A stretch of DNA of 64,000 nucleotides, taken from positions 1,175,001 through 1,239,000 of the forward strand of contig JANTQA010000008.1 in the NCBI GenBank assembly GCA_027625915.1. The letters are read 5' to 3'. How positions within the stretch are numbered: the first letter of the stretch is position 1; each line of letters begins with the position of its first letter. The position numbers and the translations under genes were made by a program. Shown here piece by piece: positions 44,401-56,117 of the stretch. The notes beneath the pieces were generated by a model. It searched no databases, had not been told where the DNA came from, and saw only the letters and a program-made list of their open reading frames with translations. The DNA comes from Anaeramoeba flamelloides (Eukaryota; Metamonada; Anaeramoebidae).

Positions 44401-47400
44401 AAATCATAATAATTGTCAAAATATCGTGATTAAATAATGTATTGTGATATAATAGAGGTTTTGATGATAACATATATTATCAGGATATTAACAATTAATT
44501 AGCGATAATATTAAAAAAATCTCGATTAATCCAACTTTATCACGAAAAATCATAAAATCACGATATTCCACATTATCGTGATAAAATAATTATCACGTAA
44601 AAATGAAAAATTATTTTTTTGAAATCACCTTAAAAAAAATCTATTGACTTTTACAAATCCTTGAGACTTTTACAAGGCTTCCCCCCTTTAAAAATGTTTG
44701 AAAGTGTTTGAAAGGGTTGTGAATTCTCTTCAAGTGCTCGAAAGTTTTGAAAGATAGAAAACTTTTATAAACAGAATGAAATTGTTTGTAGTGGATTAAA
44801 AAAATTTGTTTTCTTTTCATCTTTTTTTTTGACAAAATATAAAATCTCAAACGAATTTTATGATCCAACTAATAATAACCCATTTCAACAAGATACCTGA
44901 ATATAAAATAGATTTATTTTTTTAAAATCGAGTTATTACCTTCACAAGTCAAATAACCAAAAAGAATAAAGAGTAATTTTCTTTCTTATTGGTGATCGAT
45001 CAAACAAAAACCTCTAAGCTCTAGTTGTGTTTTCTGTCCAATACAAAGATAAAAGAAGAAGAAGAATAAGAAGAAGAAAACAATTACCCAAAAAATCTTA
45101 ATAATTGGAGATAATCTGGCAAGGATATTGTGAAAGCCTTTGAAGAGTTATCCAACTCCTTTTAGCTTTCGGAAAAAATGAAAATATTGTAACCCAAGAA
45201 AACATATTCTTTAAAGAACAGATAAAGGGTTGGTTGTTTTAGAAGCTTATTATTCAAATCAATTTCCAACACAACTTTTGAATGAGAAACTATTTATTTA
45301 TCTTTTGTTATTATTGTTGTTGTTGATCTTAAAGGATCGATATGTTTGCCAACCAAACCAAATGAAAACACATCAAAACTATTTGATCTGATCCTTGATT
45401 GAATCAAGTATCTTTTTTGTTAGTTTTTTAAAAGAATAACTTTTATTTCACATAATCTGTTTTTTGATCAAAAAAAATTTCTTTGTAAAAATATTGCTGA
45501 ATTAGCCCCAAAACCGATAAACTATTATATCGAGATTACTTTTTAATCGCGATATTTTGACATTTATCACGATTTTAAATAATTAGCGAGATTTTATAGA
45601 ATATCTCGATCTGCATATTATCGCAATAATAAAGAATATCGCATTTTCTGATATATCGCGATTTTCTAAATATATCGCGATTTTTGTAACTTTATCGTGA
45701 CACAAGTATAGATATCATCAACACCTCTAATAAACTAAATTCCAAAATTTTGGGCACAGTTGAAACAGTTTAAAGAATCACAATACGACAATTTCATTCA
45801 AATTAGAAATAAATTGTGATTTTTGACCAATATGAAAACAAATATTTTTATCTTTTCTGTTTTTTGTTTTCATTTCATTTTTTCCAATTACGTAATCTTT
45901 TTCCTTAGATCAGGAAATTTTTTTCCAATGATTAGGATACAAGGATAAAGTTAAGTTCTTCAAAATAAAAGAACTCAAATAAAAGTAGGTGATGATATCT
46001 AACCATTTGATCGAACAATAATTGTTGGAAGAATTTCAACAAATTTAACAATACAATTTTTTGTTCTGATCGATTCCAAAATTTTTAACACACACTATTG
46101 ATTTTTTTCTTTTGTTAGTTATATTTTTTTTTTTTTTTTTTGGATAAAAAGAGATTACTTATCAAAACATTCATATTTGGTTAGCTTAAACGTAATTTAA
46201 TATTCTGTTTGGAAAAATATAATAAATTGAGTTTTTTTTTTTTTGATCTATTTTTGATTTTGAGTGTTTCTGTGATTTCCAAAATTTTGGAATCGAGTTT
46301 ATTTGTGTGAAAATAAGGAAAATTGTATATATTTGTCATATAAAGTGAATCTAAATAATTGAACTTTAGCTTATTATTTCAATTATTGTAATTTATATTA
46401 AATTATTATTAATTATATCTATTTTTCTTCAACTTTTTGAATGATATTTTTATCAAAACAATTTTATTTCTATAGGATATATTTCGAAAATTTCCAAACC
46501 AGTATGAATCATTAATAACAAGATTGTGTGAACATTTAGACTCACTTGACGATCCTGAAGCCAAATCATCAATGATTTGGATAATTGGAGAATACTGCGA
46601 TCGAATTGAGAATGCTGATGAATTAATAGATGATTTAACGGATTCTTTTACCGAGGAACCACATGAAGTTCAGCTTCAATTACTTACTGCAACCGTAAAA
46701 TTATTTTTAAAAAAGCCAAGCGAAGCAAGTGAGTTAATTCAAAAGGTTATCACAATTGCTACCGAACAAATTGATAATTCTGATCTAAGGGATCGTGCAT
46801 ATTTTTATTGGAGATTATTGAGTGAAAATCCAACAAAGGCAAAAAGTATTGTTCTCGATCAAAGGCCATTAATTTCCTCAGAAAATTATAAATATGATGA
46901 AATCATGCTATCTGAATTAGTTAGAAATATCCCAAAACTTTCAAGTATTTATCACAAACCTTCTGAAATGTTTGTTCAAACAGTAAAAGTTTTTGAAGGC
47001 GGAGAAAATAAATCCGAGCCTTCAAGTGAAGAAAATGAAAAAAGTGAAGAAAGTGAAGATAGTGGAGAAATTGAACAAAAATCAAAAAAAACAAAATCAA
47101 AAAAAAGTAAGACCAAAGTTAAATCAAAACCAAAAACAAAATCAAAAACAAAATCAAAAACAAAATCAAAATCAAAAACAAAAGAAAAACCAGAAAATAA
47201 ACAAGAAACGATATTAATGACAAACATCAATAGTGGCCAAACAACAAACAACAATAACAACAATACAATTGAAACTTTGATTGATTTAGGATTTGGTATG
47301 ACAAATACACAAACACAAACAAAAACAACTAATACAAACCAACCAATGAACAATGGTCAAAATCTTATGGGAATGAATATCAATACAACCGTGGATAACA

Positions 47401-48176
47401 ACAATAACAACAACAGCAATAGCCAAAGTGACTTTTTTTCTTCTCTTAATAACGAAGAAACAACGTTTTCAATTGAAATTGAGCCCAAAAAATTGCTTCT
47501 AAATTCAACAAAGGGTAAGGGAATCCAAATCGAGGGGACTTTCCGGCGTCGAAACAGAGAAATTTTCTTTGATTTATCAATAACAAACAAAACATCAGCG
47601 CCAGTTGGCGGGTTAGCCATTGCCTTTAATACAAATTTATTTGGGCTAAAGCCAAAGGCGCCTGTGATGAAGGGGGTGCTGATGCCTACCCAAACTCGTG
47701 AATCTTCTATTAAGTGTCCAATTGATAAAACACATATTCCAAAAAACGCGAAGGCCAATCTAAACATCCAAATAGCACTTCGTTGCTCTGGAAAGAATTT
47801 ATTTTTCCATGATCGCCCCCCACTAAATATCTTTTTAAAAGAAGACCTGAAAATTTTGAAAAGGGATTTTCTAAATCATTGGAAACAAATCCCTGAAGAA
47901 ACAGAAATGGAAAAGGAAATCGACAAAGTTCAGAAAATGGATATTTCCTATATTAAACACCTTTTTGAAAATAAAAATATCTTTTTCGTTACCAAAAGAA
48001 AAGATGGCGACCTTGATATTTTATATTTTGCAACAAAATTCGAATCAGACCATATTTCACTTTTAGAATTAGTTCTCATTTCGAATATGAACAAAATTCA
48101 ATTAAATATACGTTCAGTAAACCCCACATACAATATTTTAATTTTTCAATTTTTAGAAAACCTTTTAAAAAAATAA
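38410..48176 (+). CDS. ap1b1: Beta-adaptin, large subunit of AP-1/AP-2 clathrin adaptor; four exons, 976 aa, complete
   Basis: Exons 38410-38676, 38762-38875, 43231-44079 and 46476-48176, all phase 0, with donors GTAAGT, GTATGA, GTTTGT and acceptors AG. Spliced residues read across junctions exactly as in the family: NTLVQ then [23 protein letters not shown] then [23 protein letters not shown] then [20 protein letters not shown]. Trunk of helical repeats to about residue 570 (SSIYHKP). A K/S/T- then N/Q-rich hinge, about 585-735, contains LIDLGFG, loosely like a clathrin box. The ear domain is about 741-976 ([31 protein letters not shown]). It forms the beta subunit of a heterotetramer recruiting clathrin and cargo at trans-Golgi or plasma membrane; many protists use one beta for both AP-1 and AP-2, so the class is left open. 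Introns 2 and 3 are swollen by transposon relics, but all splice sites and the whole frame are intact. Confidence 0.95.
39655..41545 (+). mobile_element. Family D element in intron 2
   Basis: Left end TTAAAGGATTAG (39653 region), right end AAATCCCTTAAAG. Flanks 39655-39893 and 40598-41545 are colinear with 15874-17078 once the H insert is removed. Over 41090-41545 it also matches 34000-32281 in reverse, without the 1.2-kb family I insert. Confidence 0.75.
39894..40597. mobile_element. Family H element (about 704 bp) nested in the intronic family D element
   Basis: Left end TGATCATTTTCACGCGAAGG faces a right end whose reverse complement is TGATCATTTTCGTCGAGAAG. The D relative at 17105-17125 shows the site without it (AAAATAATAGTATTCAAG). 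The interior matches 34370-34905. The 70-codon ORF inside at 40168-40380 is not a gene. Confidence 0.75.
41596..42814. mobile_element. Family A/C element, complete copy with facing ends, intron 2
   Basis: The left end GAAGGGAGTAGGTACATTTT faces a right end whose reverse complement is GAAGGAAGTAAGTGCATTTT. The left arm matches 3627-4085; the right arm matches 4088-4800 and 17953-18600 in reverse. 1219 bp, no coding capacity, no obvious target duplication. Confidence 0.7.
44280..44449. repeat. Partial foldback subterminal array
   Basis: Carries the same AAAATATCGTGATTAAATA-type motifs as 24270-24310 and ends at TATAATAG, exactly where copy 2 of the foldback element begins. This suggests that copy 2 entered a pre-existing member of its own family. 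Confidence 0.55.
44450..45732 (-). mobile_element. Foldback-type element with CGCGAT-rich subterminal arrays, copy 2 (intron 3)
   Basis: Ends GAGGTTTTGATGATAACAT and ATATCATCAACACCTC; TAATA directly flanks both sides, as in copy 1. The whole interior is the reverse complement of 24104-25374, including GGATCGATATGTTTGCCAAC and GGTGATCGATCAAACAAAAA. Length 1283 bp against 1271 bp for copy 1. No transposase. Confidence 0.85.
45740..46290 (+). repeat. Dispersed family F, copy 2
   Basis: Colinear with 9040-9560: TACGACAATTTCATTCAAAT, ATCTAACCATTTGATCGA, AAGAATTTCAACAAATTTA and CCAAAATTTTTAACACACA. It begins only a few bases after the foldback element, so the two insertions are adjacent. Confidence 0.65.
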
Positions 48177-48709
48177 TTCTTTTTTATTTCTATTTCGATT
48201 TCTTTTCTTTTTATTTCTATTTTTTTTCTTTATTATTTCAATTTACTCTCTCTCTTTTTTTTTTTCGTTAATAAGAATTATTACATCAAATACAATTCTA
48301 AAATAATATCATTTGAAATATCAATTTATTTTTTCTTTCTTTCTTTCATTTCTTTTTTTCTTCATTTATTATTTAAAACACACAATTTATTAAAATAAAA
48401 GGGATAAAGTTCTTTTCTTCTGTTAATTTTCTGAAATTTTGTTTCCAAAATTTTTATTTATTACTCATCTTTGATGTTTTTTTTTTTTAGATTAATTTAT
48501 TTTAAAGGATTTACGATTAATATTTGATTAATAGCAAAATTTTATGAATATTATTCTGCCCATTTTGTGCTAAGGGAATTAGTATCTTAGATGACAGTAA
48601 CATTTCTGAAAATTGTTTAATAGTTACGAGTGAGAAAAAACATATCTTTATAAAGGTAATTTTTAATTTGAAAAATAATCAATATTTTTGGCAAGACATT
48701 CTAAAATTA
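48177..48709. other. 3' flank of the beta-adaptin gene
   Basis: Pyrimidine-rich tract after the stop at 48174-48176. AATAAAAGGG at about 48394 may act in polyadenylation. No gene. Confidence 0.35.
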
Positions 48710-49000
48710 ATATAAACTCTTTTTCAGTCAAAGTGGCATAGTTTTTCTGAAGAATTTAGAATCTATTTCATGAGTTTAATTTATTATTCTTAGCAAAATA
48801 AATTTTCAATTTTTTGATCAAAATCATTTTTTCCCAGTTTGTAATTTTTTTTTTTTATTTGTTTTTTGATTTTAGCTTTTTTTTTTTTTTTTTTTCTTTT
48901 TTTTTTTTATTTATTTTTATTTAAAATTAAATTTGAAAAAAAATGTTTGAACTGGGAATTAATATTAAGAAAATTGAGGATTTGTATTTTATTTTAAAAT
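48710..49000 (+). repeat. Dispersed family P, copy 2
   Basis: Colinear with 6560-6960: TTATTCTTAGCAAAATAAAT, TTGATCAAAATCATTTTTTC, a T-rich tract and TTAAGAAAATTGAGGATTTG. Confidence 0.55.
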
Positions 49001-49894
49001 CTATACATTTACAATTAAATATTCTTATTGTGAACAATTTTAATTTTTACAAAAGAAATTAAAAAATTTCCACCAGAAGCCCATAATGAAAGGGGGGCAA
49101 AAATCTTTTTTTATATTTTTTTGAAGTCTTTTTTGAAAAGTTATGGTTTCTTCAGGTATTTCTAATGTGAATCTTAACTCCAATCTGAAGTTTATTATTT
49201 CTCTTATTTATTGATAATCATAGTATTTAGATTCTTAAACACGAAGTATATTTTGCACATTTGGCAGAATCCCTTTGAGTGAAATATAGTTTATTAATAC
49301 CAAATATTACAGAGATATACACTGTTTCAGCCAAATTGGTTCAAATAAAACCTTTTCTAACCTCTCATTTAAATAAAAAAAATTGGTTTAAACTATTATT
49401 AACTAACACAACCAACTTACTTAAACATTTTGACATTTTTGAATATTGAATGTTATAACATATATTTGCCCTATTTTATCGTAAGGTTTATCTAAGATTA
49501 CTCAAAAGGGAAAAAAAAACTTTGGAATGGATATTATTTAACACATATATTCCCCATTTTAATCATAAAATATTCCCACATATTTCGTAATTAAAATAAC
49601 TTAAAAATAAAATAATATATTAAAAACACACAATAATTTACTGATTTAATTATTTTTGAAGAGAAAGATATACTTTTCTCCTTTATACGATTATTCTTTT
49701 TTTTTGAAATTCAAAAGAATAGAGTAAAATTAGCACTTTTCTATTCTTGTAATTTTTATAAAAGTTTATGTAGTTTTTTTATATCAATTTAAAAAATTAA
49801 AAGAAAATTTATTAAACTTTCTTTTTATCAATTGAATTACAAAAACTACTTTTATGTTTTCTTATGTTTATTTGTAAAATAAAAATATTTTTCC
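49001..49894. other. Intergenic, no gene supported
   Basis: AT-rich background. A GGGGGG run at 49094-49099 is unusual for the region. No repeat partner identified. Confidence 0.4.
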
Positions 49895-50260
49895 AAATAA
49901 AACCTAAAAACCCAATAAAAATTGGGCACTATACGGTATTCTACAGCATTTCCCTACACACTATGGCACTTTGCCGACACTTTTGATGTTTTTTTATATT
50001 TAAAAGAATTGAGTCAAGTCAAAGATTTTACTTAATTCTTTTGAATTCTGGAAAACCTCGGCACACCACATTAGGTTTTTTTTTATTTTTTATTACAATT
50101 AGAAAATCAATTTTTGTTTTGAAACAAAACAAGAATTAACAAAACAACCCTTAAGTTTTCCAGAAATTAATAGAAAAAAAGTAAAATAAATGAGTATAAG
50201 AAAAGATTTAATTCAATTCTTTAAAACAAAAGAAAAATTGGTAAAAAAATTATGATATTT
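49895..50260. repeat. Family G array, copy 2
   Basis: Carries TTTAAAAGAATTGAGTCAAG, AAGATTTTACTTAATTCTTT, TTCTGGAAAACCTCGG and ATTAGGTTTTTTTT units as in 20840-21365 and 51690-52660. Confidence 0.55.
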
Positions 50261-50639
50261 AACAGCACCCTATGACACTTCCTAAATTACTAATTTTTTT
50301 TTTTTTTTTTTTTTTTTGAATATTGTTCAAGAATCACAAATTTTATTTAATCACTTACGACTGATCATTCAAATGATTAATTATTTTCATTACTAATATC
50401 AGATATCTAAGTTTCTTTATTTTTTATCCATTTTTTACATTTTCTGTATTCTGTCTTGGTTTTTTTACTAGAAAAAAGTATTTTTAAGTTTTTTATATTA
50501 CATGTTTAGATTCTGAACAAATACCAATATTAAATTTTAATGTAAAAAAAATATAATTTTGTAACGATAGTTAAATTAGTTAAAACATGAATAAAACATT
50601 AATTTATTTCAAAAAAGAAAATTATTTTTTTTTTAAAGA

Positions 50640-51215
50640 AAGAATATGAAGACATGAGTTAAACTCGATAAAAGAATATATTATTTCTAAAGGACTATGT
50701 TTTTTGATGAAAATGGTGAAATAATGCATAAAGAACTCTTTCAAGAGTTTTTTAATCTTTGGTATATTTATACACTGGGAATTTCTTTTTGAAAAAATGA
50801 AAAATATTCACAATATTAACTATTTTTCCAATTTTTACTAGAAAGATCATGCTAAAATTTGATTTCAATATTTTTTAATTCCATTTTCATCTTTCTAAAC
50901 TCATTATAATTTCTCTAAATTTTCTACATATTTTTTACAGTTGCTATTATAAGTTTGTAATGTTCTCAAACTTGGACTTTTACTTGAAAATCCCTAATAG
51001 AATTTTTTTTGTATTTTTTTTTTGTTATTTTCCTTTTCTTCTTCATTGAGTAGGCAAGAATAAAATCTTCGTGAAAAAGTAAAGATGACTAAAAATTTTT
51101 TATTTATTTTTATTTGTACAATTTCTTTAGAATGAAAATTCTTTTTGAGAAGAAAAAGTGAAAGAACATAAGAACTCAACACTTTCAAGTATGGGAACTA
51201 GTCCTTCAATAAGAA
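50640..51215 (+). repeat. Dispersed family S, copy 2
   Basis: Colinear with 36690-37830 but compact: CTCAAACTTGGACTTTTACT, CTTGAAAATCCC, ATCTTCGTGAAAAAGTAAAG. It ends GGGAACTAGTCCTTC. The 64-codon minus-strand ORF at 50994-51188 lies in it and is not a gene. Confidence 0.6.
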
Positions 51216-51689
51216 TGATTTTAATAAAAAAAAATTAAAAATGAAATTAAAATGTTGAATTTCTTTTTGCTGCTTGAATTATTTAAACAGTATTTAGACT
51301 ACATGATCATGAAAAAAAAATTATCAAAAAAAATTAAATATTTGTTAATTTTTTTCTATTGGATAACTTCACTAATAGCAAAAATTATTGGTTAATGAAA
51401 GATATTGAATCAATAATTTGTATTAAGTATATTTTTTAATTTAAGTTGGAAAATTTAATTTTCCAGGTTCAATTATGATTTTTTTTTTAAATTAGATATT
51501 CGAAAAATTAAAAAATTTTATTATCTCAGTTAAGAGGTTATAATTATTATCTTTCACAAGTATTTTAAATTTAATAAATATCTATTCAAAGTTGAATCAA
51601 TTATTTGGACTATGAAAGAATTAAAAAATTGTTTTAACTTGAAAAAAAAATTAATTTTTTGTCTTTTCCGTTAGTTTTTTTTTAATTTT
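51216..51689. other. Intergenic, no gene supported
   Basis: AT-rich background with A- and T-runs only. Confidence 0.4.
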
Positions 51690-52660
51690 TGACATAAACA
51701 GAAAATTTAAGCACTTTTCGGTTTATTCTAAATAGTAAAAAAAACCCAGGACACTTTCGTTTGGTTTTCCAGGATGTAAAGGAAGTGAGTAAATTTTTTG
51801 ATTTTTCTCTACAGTCAATTTCAAATTTCAGGCACAAACTTTCAACTAAATTTAAGGCACAATAAAAATCTCAAATTAAGGCACAAAATTTGGAATTATT
51901 TTTTTTTTATTACAAATTATTTTACTAGAATCTAAATTTTGTGCCTTAATTTGAGATTTTTTTTTGTGCCTTAAATTTCGTTGAAATTTTGTGCCTTAAA
52001 AGTGAAACTGACTGTATTCTTGTAAATTCTGGAAAAGCTAGACACTCTACGGACACTTTTCATTAGGTTTTTTTTTAATTTTGAAAGAATTGAGTGAAAT
52101 CTTGTATTTTTCTCCATTATTTTGAATTCTGGAAAAGTGTTCGAAGATTTTCTTGAGTTTTCCGTGTATTTATAAAATCGAAAGATTTTATATAAAAAAC
52201 AGAAAACCTCAAGAAAATCACTGTTAGTTTTTTTTTTAATTTGAGAAATAAAAAGAAAATTTCTTAAATTCTGAGTTTATTTTTTGAATTAAAAAACCCC
52301 TAGGCGCTCTGAGAACACTTACGTTAGGTTTTCAAGTATTCAAAATTCGATTATAATTTATTTATAAAACCAATAGATTTTCCAGATAAAACAGAAAAAT
52401 TAAGAAAAGCTAGACACTTGAAGAACATATTACGATTAGTTTTTTTTTTAATTTTTGAAATCAAAGGAAAATTTATTCAATTTTATTTATTCCAAAAAAT
52501 AAAAAAAAATCGCATTTAGCATTTTCATTATTTAAAAGAATTGAGTAAAATCTTTAATTTTATCCTTTTCTTTTAAATTCTGGAAAAGCTAGACACTCAA
52601 TGGACACTTTTTTTATGTTTTCCAGAATTTCTTACTTTATTTCAATTTTATTAGATAATT
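51690..52660. repeat. Family G array, copy 3, interrupted by a MITE
   Basis: The longest of the three arrays: repeated TTCTGGAAAAGCTAGACACT, GGACACTTTTCATTAGG, AAAGAATTGAGTGAAATC and facing AAAACAGAAAACCTCAAG units. The TA-flanked MITE at 51810-52016 sits inside a unit whose unbroken form is at 21308-21345. Confidence 0.65.
51810..52016. mobile_element. TA-flanked MITE, copy 3
   Basis: TACAGTCAATTTCAAATTTC on the left, and facing CCTTAAAAGTGAAACTGACT then GTA on the right, with the common interior CTCAAATTAAGGCACAAAAT. TA lies at both edges. Confidence 0.88.
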
Positions 52661-53450
52661 ACAGCATTTTGAAAAATATTAGTTATTATCTATTTTAAAA
52701 AATATCCTCAATAGAATTAAACTAAAATTGATCCTTTTGTTTATTCTTAAATTTTTTACATGAAAATATTCCTTTTTTTCTTGACTAAAGATTTTTCAAA
52801 ATCATAATATCACTAACAACAATAAATACAATAACCCCATGATTGAAAAGATCTAATAATTTTTGTTATATTAACATAAACTTTAAAAATACGGATGAAA
52901 TGATAATTAAAGTAATAATATTATCTATTATCAAATATTCCAATTTTATTTTTTCATACCCATTAGGCAAATGAAACAAGTGTGTTTTAGTTTTCTTTTT
53001 TTATCTTTTAAGTGACAAGAATTGCCTTATTTTTTTATTTAATTTTTTGTTTCCAATTTACAATTTTTTTTAAAAATTCTTGGCCTTAAAAATAAAACCA
53101 AGGAGATAAAAGGTTTACAAATTGAAAATTAGGAATTCCGTTCTGACTAAAGTTCATACAGTTCATCGAGATTATAGAATGTTAATTATTTGTGATAATA
53201 CAACCTCACTGAAAACATCTTGGGCATTGTACATTATCCAAATAAGTTCATGTCCAAAAAGCCAAAAACCAAAATTTTAAAGAGCTAACTCTCTTATTTA
53301 TTTCAAGAGAGATCTTATGAGTTTGTGTACTCTCTGTAAAACTTTATTACTTTTCACTTTTTCAAAAAGACTTTTATTCATTTTTTCTAAATACCTTTTG
53401 TTTTTTAATCTTAAACGGATACACAGCAATAATTTCTGACTTCTTTCATT
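52661..53450. promoter_or_regulatory. Upstream region of the Spg1-like GTPase gene
   Basis: AT-rich; the last 250 bp are visibly less biased (for example GTTCATACAGTTCATCGAGA near 53150). That may mark promoter or 5'UTR. No defined site. Confidence 0.3.
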
Positions 53451-54464
53451 ATGTCAAAATCAAACACAAAGACTAAATCCAAATCAAAATCAAAACACAG
53501 CAGCAAATCAAAAACAAAAACAAAATCAAAATCCAGCTCTACAAAAAAAAGAAAAAAAACCAAAAAAAATGCAGTGCTTTTAAAAGTAGGTATGATCGGT
53601 GATGCACAAATTGGAAAAACATCGCTAATGGTTAAATATGTAGAAAACAATTTTGATGAAGATTATATTCAAACTCTTGGTATGTCCAAAAATAGTTTTT
53701 TCTTACTCTTTTTATAAAAATATTTTTTTTTATTTTTTTTTACAAACAAAACCGAAAGAAAAAGAAATTTTGAAATTTTTGTTTTTTTTTTGTTTTTTCT
53801 TTTAATTCTCATCTTTGATCTTTTTAAACTTCAATTACATAGGTGTTAATTTTATGGAAAAGTCCATTTCAATTAAACAAACAGAAATCACTTTTAGTAT
53901 TTGGGATCTTGGTAAGCTTTTATAAAATTTTTTTTTGTTCTTCTCTTTTTTAATTTTCCCATTCTTCTTGAAAACCAAAATTCCAAACCAAATAAATTAA
54001 AAATAAAAAAAAAAAAAAAAAAAAAAAAACCCAAAAACTCTTTTTATTCTAACCATTTTACAAATTTGATAGGTGGCCAAAAGGAATTTGTAAACATGTT
54101 ACCCTTAGTTTGTAATGAAGCAGTTGTAATTTTATTTATGTTTGATTTATCAAGAAAAAGCACACTTGTTTCGGTAAAGTCGTGGTATAGACAAGTAAGG
54201 GGGTTAAATAAAAGTGCAATTCCCTTCCTTGTAGGAACAAAATATGATATCTTTGCAGGCTTTTCCCCAGATGAACAAGAAGAAATCACAAAAACTGCAA
54301 GGAGATATTCAAAGGCAATGAAGGCACCTTTAATTTTCTGTTCAGCTAAGGTACCCATTAATGTAAGGAAATTGTTTAAAATCATTCTAAGTCGAGTTTT
54401 TGATTTAAAATGTAGAATCCCAAAAATTACTCAAGTTGGAGATCCTATTATGGAAGGATTTTAA
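53451..54464 (+). CDS. spg1: Spg1/Tem1-like small GTPase, three exons, 229 aa
   Basis: Exons 53451-53679, 53843-53911 and 54073-54464, introns of 163 and 161 bp with GTATGT and GTAAGC donors. Each junction splits a Gly codon ([12 protein letters not shown] and WDLG-GQKEF). Residues 1-40 are a Lys/Ser/Thr tail. The GTPase domain then shows the P-loop GDAQIGKTS (50-58), switch II WDLGGQKEF (97-105), and GTKYD in place of the usual NKxD, which is characteristic of the Spg1/Tem1 group, followed by CSAK. The family switches on the septation-initiation or mitotic-exit kinase cascade at spindle poles. Its role in a protist without a known pathway is inferred only. No C-terminal prenylation Cys, as expected for this group. 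The basic tail is longer than in yeast relatives. Confidence 0.95.
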
Positions 54465-54589
54465 ATCTTATTACAATTTACTTTTTTTTATGTTATTTTT
54501 TTATTTTATTTTTTTTTTATTTTTTATAAACAGTCTATATATTTAATAAAAAGAACAATTTCTGTTAATTACATAACCAATCTTTTAAT

Positions 54590-55150
54590 GAATTATTCAC
54601 TCTTATTTATTTTTTTTTTTTGGAATATGATGATAAGGGAATTATGATCACAAATATTCAATTAAAGTTGACAAAAATACCCTTTATCAACCTTAAAGAA
54701 ATGAATTATCTTTTTTAAATGAATTCTATTTTTCCCAATGAATTTTCAATCAAAAGATCTTCCCTTTTCCAGTTTGAATCTTGAAATTGAAAAATAAAAA
54801 AAAACAATTTGCAAAAACCTTTTTATTTTTGGGAAATTATAATTCTAACAATTTCTTCGAGTTTATATATAAAATATATCATTGGAAATCTAATCTTATT
54901 TTAATAATAAAGTAAAATTTTAAAAAAATAATGTTTTTATTTTCATTTTCATTTCTGCTGTAATGATTCAAAAGGGGTTTATTAATATTTTATAAAAATA
55001 GGTTCTGTAAAATATTTGGAAATCTATGAATTATTAATTTTTTAAAAATAATATTGGTGATGATTTTTTTCTTCTTTAATTAAAAAATTATTTTTTTATA
55101 ATATTGTATTTCTTAAAATTTTAATATTGGAAAGAAAGGGTTTCAATTGA
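54590..55150 (+). repeat. Family I, copy 2 (diverged, start intact)
   Basis: Begins TTTTAATGAATTATTCACTC, an eroded form of the end at 32582-32603, then runs colinear with 32600-32950: CTTATTTATTTTTTTTTTTT, TCAACCTTAAAGAAATGAAT, TTTTCAATCAAAAGATCTT. It lies directly downstream of the GTPase gene. Confidence 0.6.
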
Positions 55151-55740
55151 AGATCAATTTAGAAATTTTTCTTAAGGGTTGAGTCATTATTGCCAAAAAT
55201 AATTTTGTGAAATGGAGAAAAAATAATATATATCATTTATATGAGAGTAACGAATAACGATCAAAAACTGTCCTGTGGTGTATGGCAGATCTCCTAAAAA
55301 ATCAAGAATTAAAAAAGAGGACATTGTTAGAAAAAATCACCAAAGAACAAAACTCAATTTCCAATTAGAATGGTTATAAATATAGTTTTGAAAACAACTG
55401 TGTTGATTTTGAACGGTCGATCTTTGTTACACTTTTTGAGATCTCGAAGATTTTTAATCACTTTTTAACTATTCTCAAATTAGTTATTATTTTCTCAAGA
55501 ATGTTACAAAATACATACTTTGTTGAATATAGAGAGTTACAATCTAACCACAAATTAGATTAAATAGAATTAAATTGATTTTATAAATTTCAAGAAGGGG
55601 ATTTGTTTAAAATTGAAGAAATTTAACCCTTTTGGAAATCTAAAATAAGAAAAGATAATTTTTTTTTTTCAAATTTGATTTTTTTGGAATTAAGTATACT
55701 TTATAAACTTTTTTTTTAAAAAAAAGTATACGAGAATAAA
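55151..55740 (-). repeat. Dispersed family E, copy 3
   Basis: The reverse complement is colinear with 28330-28870: CTCAATTTCCAATTAGAATG, AAAACAACTGTGTTGATTTT, AACCACAAATTAGATTAAAT and AGAAATTTAACCC. Confidence 0.65.
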
Positions 55741-56086
55741 CATTTAAAACTAATATAAAGTAACTCTTTTTTTATATTTTTTTATTTATTTTACTCTAAA
55801 GTATCTTTCTTTGAAGTAGATAAGTTTTATTTTTAAATTGAAAAAAAAAATTGTATAGAGTAAGTAAAGGTATATGTATTTAGTTAGGTTAAGAGTGAAT
55901 TTAAGTACAAGCACCTAATAAATTAATAAATGAATCTATCACTATGTAAAGTGTATTTCAGATTAGTGAAGGGGTTCAAAATTTTCAAAGATTATCAATA
56001 TACCTTTGCTGAAATAAATCTTTATCAAATAAAAGATTAGACTAATGATTTTATTAAGGAATTGATTGATGAATTTTCAAAATAAC

Positions 56087-56117
<31 letters not shown>

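Larger units (their letters stand above)
44080..46475 (+). other. Beta-adaptin intron 3 (2396 bp), filled with mobile DNA
   Basis: Contains a partial foldback array (44280-44449), a complete foldback element (44450-45732) and a family F copy (45740-46290). Donor GTTTGT at 44080, acceptor CTATAG ending at 46475. No gene inside. Confidence 0.85.

Noticed and set aside
46976-47767. ORFs opposite or out of frame with the beta-adaptin hinge
   Set aside because: Shadows of the K/S/T and N/Q repeats of the real exon.
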